Assembly (NCBI GenBank): GCA_902772755.1
Contig: CACYCD010000058.1
Location: 1 to 10,116, forward strand
DNA: 10,116 nt
Source: an uncultured Ruminococcus sp.
GTDB lineage: Bacteria > Bacillota > Clostridia > Oscillospirales > Acutalibacteraceae
Reading direction: 5' to 3'
Each line of letters begins with the position of its first letter. The first letter of the stretch is position 1. A model generated the notes under the pieces. That model was not told the DNA's origin. It did no database searches and saw only the letters and a program-made list of their open reading frames with translations. This document shows positions 6,380 to 10,116 of this stretch, piece after piece. The translations under genes and the position numbers were made by a program.

Positions 6380-7456
6380 ATGAAGCACAGACATGTTATT
6401 GACCTTGAAGACCTTACATTTATGCAGCTGCAGCACACCATTGAGCTTGCAGGAAAAATCAAGAATGATCCCGAAAAATACGCTCACGTTTGTGACGGCA
6501 AAATAATGGCAACTCTGTTTTATGAGCCGTCAACAAGGACGCAGATGTCCTTCCAGACTGCTATGATGCGTCTGGGCGGCAAGGTGATAGGCTTTGATAA
6601 TCCGCAAAATTCCTCTGTTGCCAAGGGCGAAAGTCTTAAGGATACCATAACGGTTATGAGCGGATATGCCGACATAATTGCAATGCGTAATCCGGTTGAA
6701 GGCTCGGCGAAGGCTGCTTCTCTTTACAGCTCTGTACCGGTAATAAATGCAGGTGACGGCGGTCATCTGCACCCGACCCAGACACTCACCGATGTTGTCA
6801 CCCTATACAATGAGAAGGGCAGATTGAACCATTTGAAGATCGGCTTGTGCGGTGATCTTAAAAACGGAAGAACGGTACATTCTCTGGTCAAGACAATGAG
6901 CCATTTTGAGGGAAACTCATTTGTCCTAATTTCTACCAAGGAACTCAAAATACCGGATTACATCAAGGATATAATGGACAGATCCGGTTGTAAATACACC
7001 GAGGTGTTTGACCTTAAAGAAAATATTTCCGACCTCGATGTACTTTATATGACAAGGATACAGCGTGAAAGATTTAACAGCGAAGAGGAATATCAGGCAC
7101 AGAAGGGAACTTATATCCTCGATCTTGAAAAGCTGAAATATGCCAAGGATAATATGATAATCCTCCATCCCCTGCCCCGTGTTGATGAAATAGCTGTCGA
7201 AGTTGATGATGACCCCCGTGCCTGCTATTTCAAACAGGCTGTTTACGGAATGTACGGAAGAATGGCACTTATTTTGCTGTTGCTTGAGGACAAGGACTAC
7301 TTTTTCCATACCAAAAGCGGAAAGCTCACCACACACTCCGTTTGCAGTAATGACCGCTGCGTTGTTAATCAAGAGCATTATCTCCCGAGGTACTACTATA
7401 AGAAAAACGGCAAAAAAATCTGCGAATACTGCGATCACGAAATCCGGAACAGCTAA
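6380..7456 (+). CDS. pyrB: Aspartate carbamoyltransferase catalytic chain fused to a PyrI-like zinc module
   Basis: PyrB condenses carbamoyl phosphate and aspartate to carbamoyl aspartate, the committed step of pyrimidine synthesis. Residues 1 to about 303 are a full catalytic chain: the carbamoyl phosphate loop YEPSTRT (48-54), the SSVAKGE loop (78-84, Lys82), HPTQ (131-134), TRIQRERF (225-232) and HPLPRVDEI (263-271). A normal PyrB ends near residue 305, but this one continues to 358. The tail has Cys322-x4-Cys327-x20-Cys348-x2-Cys351, with surrounding residues (CxxxxCVVN, CEYCDHEI) like the zinc domain at the C-terminus of PyrI, the regulatory subunit. The roughly 100-residue nucleotide-binding domain of PyrI is absent. 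No PyrR-binding leader is seen and no clear promoter of its own; read-through from the tRNA-Leu promoters is possible. The catalytic call is secure; the zinc module is very likely. Confidence 0.96.
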   Translation: MKHRHVIDLEDLTFMQLQHTIELAGKIKNDPEKYAHVCDGKIMATLFYEPSTRTQMSFQTAMMRLGGKVIGFDNPQNSSVAKGESLKDTITVMSGYADIIAMRNPVEGSAKAASLYSSVPVINAGDGGHLHPTQTLTDVVTLYNEKGRLNHLKIGLCGDLKNGRTVHSLVKTMSHFEGNSFVLISTKELKIPDYIKDIMDRSGCKYTEVFDLKENISDLDVLYMTRIQRERFNSEEEYQAQKGTYILDLEKLKYAKDNMIILHPLPRVDEIAVEVDDDPRACYFKQAVYGMYGRMALILLLLEDKDYFFHTKSGKLTTHSVCSNDRCVVNQEHYLPRYYYKKNGKKICEYCDHEIRNS

Positions 7457-7497
7457 AAAAATCGGCTTGAAGTTTGATCAAATTCAAACTTCAAGCC
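7455..7497 (-). terminator. Intrinsic terminator of ackA, shared with convergent pyrB
   Basis: A perfect 14-base-pair stem (7464-7477 with 7484-7497) and 6-base loop lie between the two convergent genes. Read on the minus strand, the stem is followed after two bases by seven T, an excellent terminator for ackA 17 bases past its stop. Read on the plus strand, the tail is only TTATCCTTATG, so termination of pyrB should be weaker. Part of the T-run coincides with the pyrB stop codon. Confidence 0.9.
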
Positions 7498-7514
7498 TTA
7501 TCCTTATGTTTAAA

Positions 7515-8717
7515 TTACATTGCTTCTACGATTGACTTTGTATCTCTTGCAATAACAAGCTCCTCGTTTGTGGGGATTACATAAACAGGGATCTTGCTGT
7601 CATCAGCTGAGATAAGTGCGGTATCGTGAACATTGTCATTTCTTTCGTCATCGCACTTAACGCCGATAGCGTTGAGGTAGTCCATAACAGCTTTTCTGAG
7701 ACCGCTCTGATGCTCGCCCAGACCTGCTGTAAAGCAGATGCCGTCACAACCGCCGAGGGCTACAAAATAGGAGCCTACTGTCTTTGCTATCTGATAGTAG
7801 AGCATCTGATGTGCAAGTGCTGCACGCTCATTGCCGGCTGCCTCTGCTGCGGAAACATCACGGTCATCAGACGACACACCCGAAATGCCGAGCAGACCGG
7901 ACTTTTTGTTGAGGATAGAATCCATCTCTTTAGCAGAGAGGTCTTCTTTTTCCATTATATATGTAACGACCGACGGATCAAGAGAGCCTGAACGGGTACC
8001 CATCATAAAACCGTCCAAGGGAGTAAGTCCCATAGATGTATCAATAACCTCACCGCCGTCAATTGCAGTGATCGAAGAACCGTTGCCTATGTGACAGGTG
8101 ATAAGCTTTGTGTCCTTTATGTCCTTGCCGAGAAGCTCTGCAAGCTGTCCCGATACATATCTATGCGAAGTACCGTGGAAGCCATAGCGACGAACGCCGT
8201 ATTTTTCATAGTACTCATAGGGAACAGCATACATATAAGCCTTTTCAGGCATGGTAGCATGGAAAGCTGTATCAAACACAGAAACCATCGGTGTATGCTC
8301 ACCAAACACGCTCTGTGCTGCCTTGATGCCCTGAACTGCACCGGGATTGTGAAGAGGTGCCAGCGGAGAGAGTGCATCGATCTGCTCAAGAGTTGCAGGT
8401 GTGACCAGAGATGACTGATGGAAGACTGCACCACCCTGAACAACTCTGTGACCTACTGCATCGATCTCGGAAAGATCGCTGATAACACCGACTTCACTGT
8501 CGGTCAGCATCTTCTTGACCTGCATAAATGCCTCGGTATGGTCGTTCATCTCGACCTCAACCTTTTTCTCCTGACCCTTGGCGTTTTTGTAGCCGATAAA
8601 GCTGTCGCCAACGCCGATCCTCTCACAGTTGCCTTTACACAATACGGACTCATCTGTCATATCAAAAAGCTGATATTTCAGCGATGAAGAACCCGCATTG
8701 ATAACTAAAATCTTCAT
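7515..8717 (-). CDS. ackA: Acetate kinase
   Basis: AckA interconverts acetyl phosphate + ADP and acetate + ATP; in fermenters it yields ATP while excreting acetate. The 400 residues are the family length. The catalytic residues known from the Methanosarcina enzyme have counterparts at Asn7 (NAGSSS), Arg91 (GHRVVQGG), Asp149 (FDTAFH), His181 (HGTSHRY), Arg242 (GTRSGSLDP) and Glu385 (TNEEL). The C-terminal FTAGLGEHQ differs slightly from the common FTxGIGEN. The reading frame is open to an ATG at 8732, but that ATG is part of the ribosome site, so the start is the ATG at 8717. No pta is in the window; maf is upstream on the same strand 57 bases away, and a promoter for ackA lies at the maf 3' end. 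Confidence 0.97.
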   Translation of the reverse strand: MKILVINAGSSSLKYQLFDMTDESVLCKGNCERIGVGDSFIGYKNAKGQEKKVEVEMNDHTEAFMQVKKMLTDSEVGVISDLSEIDAVGHRVVQGGAVFHQSSLVTPATLEQIDALSPLAPLHNPGAVQGIKAAQSVFGEHTPMVSVFDTAFHATMPEKAYMYAVPYEYYEKYGVRRYGFHGTSHRYVSGQLAELLGKDIKDTKLITCHIGNGSSITAIDGGEVIDTSMGLTPLDGFMMGTRSGSLDPSVVTYIMEKEDLSAKEMDSILNKKSGLLGISGVSSDDRDVSAAEAAGNERAALAHQMLYYQIAKTVGSYFVALGGCDGICFTAGLGEHQSGLRKAVMDYLNAIGVKCDDERNDNVHDTALISADDSKIPVYVIPTNEELVIARDTKSIVEAM

Positions 8718-8722
8718 TTTAA

Positions 8723-8730
8723 TCTCCTCC
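8723..8730 (-). promoter_or_regulatory. Ribosome binding site that fixes the ackA start
   Basis: GGAGGAGA, with GGAGG 8 bases before the ATG at 8717, is a near-perfect Shine-Dalgarno site. It overlaps the earlier in-frame ATG at 8732, which therefore cannot sensibly be the start. Confidence 0.9.
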
Positions 8731-8748
8731 ATTTTACTGAATAAGATG

Positions 8749-8777
8749 ATTATAACACATCGGCAAACATATTTCTA
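8749..8777 (-). promoter_or_regulatory. SigA-type promoter of ackA
   Basis: On the minus strand a perfect TATAAT (8749-8754) has a TGn extended -10 and, 17 bases upstream, TAGAAA (8772-8777) as a weak -35. The -35 overlaps the maf stop codon (8775-8777) and lies inside a 20-base palindrome. Confidence 0.7.
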
Positions 8778-8784
8778 TATGTTT
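8765..8784. promoter_or_regulatory. Palindrome over the ackA -35 region (candidate operator)
   Basis: Perfect 8-base arms AAACATAT and ATATGTTT flank a 4-base centre. It covers the ackA -35 box and the last codons of maf. No T-run follows in either direction, so a regulator-binding site is more likely than a terminator. The arms are AT-rich, so chance remains possible. Confidence 0.4.
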
Positions 8785-9335
8785 TGGAAAATTTCATTCA
8801 ATTTTTTGTTTAATTTTGAAATCGGAAGTCCTACTACGTTAAAATAGTCTCCGTTTATCCTCTTGACGAACAAAGCACCCTTCCCTTGGATACCGTATCC
8901 GCCTGCTTTATCCGCCGATTCGCCCGTGTTGATATAGTTCTGGATCTCATCATCCGTGAGAACATAGAACTCAACCTCTGTCACGGTAGAAAAGCTGATT
9001 TTTCTTTTTCCGCACAAAATCGTGCAGCCTGTAATAACCATGTGGGTTTTTCCCGACAGATGCGACAGCATTTTAAAAGTGTCCTGCCTGTCCTTTGGCT
9101 TGCCGAGCAGCTTGCCGTCGATCACAACACCTGTATCACAACCCAAGACAACGTCATCGGGATGTTTTGAGAAGATATCCATTGCCTTTTTCTCAGACAG
9201 ATAGAGCGGAATCTTTTCCTGCGGTATCACTCTGTCTATAGTTTCATCAGCCATAGAGGGTATGACAACAAAGTTTTCACATATTCTCGACAGCAGTTCC
9301 TTGCGTCTTGGTGACGCAGATGCAAGTATAAGCAT
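8775..9335 (-). CDS. maf: Maf-family nucleotide pyrophosphatase (septum formation protein Maf)
   Basis: Maf proteins hydrolyse nucleoside triphosphates, including non-canonical or modified ones, to the monophosphate and pyrophosphate. They are cytoplasmic house-cleaning enzymes, and Bacillus Maf also affects septation. The 186 residues are the family length. Landmarks are SASPRRKELL (6-15), the GCDTGVVIDGKLLGKP segment with the probable catalytic Asp67, and ADKAGGYGIQGKG (141-153) followed by GDYFNVVGLP. This resembles the dTTP/UTP-type (YhdE) subgroup, an inference from motifs. The frame is open to an ATG at 9419, but the start chosen is the ATG at 9335, which begins the conserved LILASASPRR and has AAGGAGG 7 bases upstream. 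It has its own promoter and is probably co-transcribed with ackA. Confidence 0.95.
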   Translation of the reverse strand: MLILASASPRRKELLSRICENFVVIPSMADETIDRVIPQEKIPLYLSEKKAMDIFSKHPDDVVLGCDTGVVIDGKLLGKPKDRQDTFKMLSHLSGKTHMVITGCTILCGKRKISFSTVTEVEFYVLTDDEIQNYINTGESADKAGGYGIQGKGALFVKRINGDYFNVVGLPISKLNKKLNEIFQNI

Positions 9336-9341
9336 AATGAA

Positions 9342-9350
9342 TCCTCCTTT
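9342..9350 (-). promoter_or_regulatory. Ribosome binding site that fixes the maf start
   Basis: AAAGGAGGA, with its AAGGAGG core 7 bases before the ATG at 9335, supports this start over the open frame reaching 9419. The 28 extra residues would have no family counterpart. Confidence 0.9.
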
Positions 9351-9407
9351 ATCCTGATCCCACCGCTGCCTTTCAAACGGCAGAAACAAATACATTTCCC
9401 CACATAT

Positions 9408-9436
9408 ATTATACAACAAAAATTTATATATTTCAA
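9408..9436 (-). promoter_or_regulatory. SigA promoter of maf (and maf-ackA)
   Basis: On the minus strand TTGAAA (9431-9436) and a perfect TATAAT (9408-9413) are spaced by 17 bases. The predicted start is near 9401, giving a leader of about 65 bases. The leader holds a weak CTGCC/GGCAG hairpin (9366-9383) with an 8-base loop. The predicted start also lies downstream of the TATAAT at 9419's side, so the longer maf frame would not be fully transcribed. Confidence 0.85.
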
Positions 9437-9464
9437 GTGTTTTGTGCTTTATTTTTAAATATTT

Positions 9465-9476
9465 TTGTGCTATAAT
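9465..9476 (+). promoter_or_regulatory. Extended -10 promoter of tmcAL
   Basis: TATAAT (9471-9476) is preceded by TGC (9468-9470), an extended -10 element. No good -35 is seen at 17 bases (TTTATT, 9448-9453), which the extended element may offset. The predicted start is near 9483, within about 20 bases of the ATG. It is back to back with the maf promoter. Confidence 0.65.
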
Positions 9477-9501
9477 TGCATACAGGCAAAAGGAGGTCTA
9501 T

Positions 9502-10116
9502 ATGATTTACGGAGTTGTTGCGGAGTTTAATCCTTTTCATAACGGTCATAAGTATCTGCTTGAAAAAGCTGACGGTGCTGTCATAAGCGTCACAAGCTCA
9601 TCGTTTGTTCAGCGTGGAGATATTTCTCTTATAAACAAATACGATAAGACTGCTGCCGCTCTCTCAAACGGAGTTGATCTTGCTCTGGAGCTTCCTGCGG
9701 TATATTCTGTTGCAAATGCAGAAATATTTGCAAAATCGGCAGTCAGTATTCTGAATGCCTGCGGAATCGTTGACAGGCTGATATTTGGCAGTGAATGCGG
9801 AAAAACGAAGCTGCTGAATGACGCAGCTTCAGCAGTGGAAAATGTTGATGTTCAGAAAATGATACGCAAAAAAATGAACAGTGGTCTTTATTATCCAAAA
9901 GCGGTATATGAAGCCGTATGTGAAATTTACGGAGCAGATACGGCGGAAATCTTCCGTGGTGCTAACGATATCCTTGCAACAGAATATATCAAAGCACTCA
10001 AAGACACAGATATAAAGCCCTTTGCCGTGCAGAGAACCGGAAGCGGTCACGACAGCAATATTCCAAACGGAAATATTGCAGGTGCTTCCTATATCAGAGC
10101 TAATATTTCTGAAATA
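9502..10116 (+). CDS. tmcAL: tRNA-Met cytidine acetate ligase, partial at 3' end
   Basis: TmcAL (formerly YlbM) uses acetate and ATP to acetylate the wobble cytidine of elongator tRNA-Met, aiding AUG decoding. This is known for the Bacillus enzyme. The first 205 of roughly 400 residues are visible. The nucleotidyltransferase start GVVAEFNPFHNGH (4-16) contains the HIGH-like HNGH. It is followed by SSSFVQRGD, close to the family MSGxFxQRG; LALELPAVYSVANAE; and FGSECG. Later NDILATEYIKAL and GASYIRANIS match the ATP-binding half. An AGGAGG site lies 5 bases before the ATG. The gene is transcribed divergently from maf-ackA. Its acetate substrate is the AckA product, a possible reason for the proximity. 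Family assignment is secure; the reaction is inferred from the family. Confidence 0.93.
   Translation, partial: MIYGVVAEFNPFHNGHKYLLEKADGAVISVTSSSFVQRGDISLINKYDKTAAALSNGVDLALELPAVYSVANAEIFAKSAVSILNACGIVDRLIFGSECGKTKLLNDAASAVENVDVQKMIRKKMNSGLYYPKAVYEAVCEIYGADTAEIFRGANDILATEYIKALKDTDIKPFAVQRTGSGHDSNIPNGNIAGASYIRANISEI

Noticed and set aside
6926..7438. Open frame of 170 codons on the minus strand
   Set aside because: It is antisense to the conserved second half of pyrB, with no independent support.
8718..8732. N-terminal extension of AckA starting MEEIK
   Set aside because: The codons are the ribosome binding site of the true ATG at 8717; family members begin at MKILVINAGSS.
9336..9419. N-terminal extension of Maf
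   Set aside because: The predicted transcript starts near 9401, a strong ribosome site precedes the ATG at 9335, and the extra residues match no Maf.
9440..9475. Direct repeat TTTTGTGCT(T/A)TA spaced 23 bases in the tmcAL promoter region
   Set aside because: Only two short T-rich copies, one of which is the extended -10; no evidence for an iterated element.

Overview
The window looks like chromosome of a Gram-positive member of the Clostridia, probably a gut Ruminococcus-like organism. The reasons are strong AGGAGG-type ribosome sites, SigA promoters with TATAAT boxes and AT-rich gaps, a PurF with a propeptide and Fe-S cysteines of the Bacillus kind, and a purine/acetate gene set typical of fermentative Firmicutes. 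The genus is inference. All protein genes are recognisable housekeeping genes. I see no phage, IS, CRISPR or defence genes.

Positions 1-5943 (minus strand) hold a tight five-gene purine operon in the order purC, purF, purB, purA, guaA; guaA runs off the left edge. Gaps are 42, -1, 25 and 15 bases. The operon supplies the committed step (PurF), two middle/late steps to AICAR (PurC, PurB) and the closing steps to AMP (PurA, then PurB again) and to GMP (GuaA). The remaining pathway genes must lie elsewhere. A promoter with a palindrome at the expected start of transcription precedes purC. No purine riboswitch or PurR-type CGAA box is visible.

Positions 5944-6379 form a divergent control region. 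It carries the purC promoter (minus), two tandem promoters (plus) for a tRNA-Leu(CAA) with encoded CCA, and then a long hairpin built from 7-base units that ends in a T-run. Next comes pyrB (6380-7456, plus), an aspartate carbamoyltransferase catalytic chain with a short C-terminal four-cysteine zinc module resembling the end of the regulatory subunit PyrI, but without PyrI's nucleotide-binding domain. This is the most unusual protein architecture here.

Positions 7457-9335 hold ackA and maf on the minus strand (transcribed maf then ackA). A strong terminator hairpin lies between the convergent pyrB and ackA ends, and a palindrome overlaps the ackA -35 region and the maf stop codon. Divergent from maf, at 9502, starts tmcAL (ylbM), a tRNA-Met cytidine acetate ligase, cut by the right edge. 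Acetate kinase and an acetate-using tRNA enzyme are thus near neighbours.

No gene-free stretch exceeds 300 bases. The most credible leads are the PyrB zinc fusion, the heptad hairpin between tRNA-Leu and pyrB, and the divergent PurA active site. I did not find a wholly new multi-gene system.
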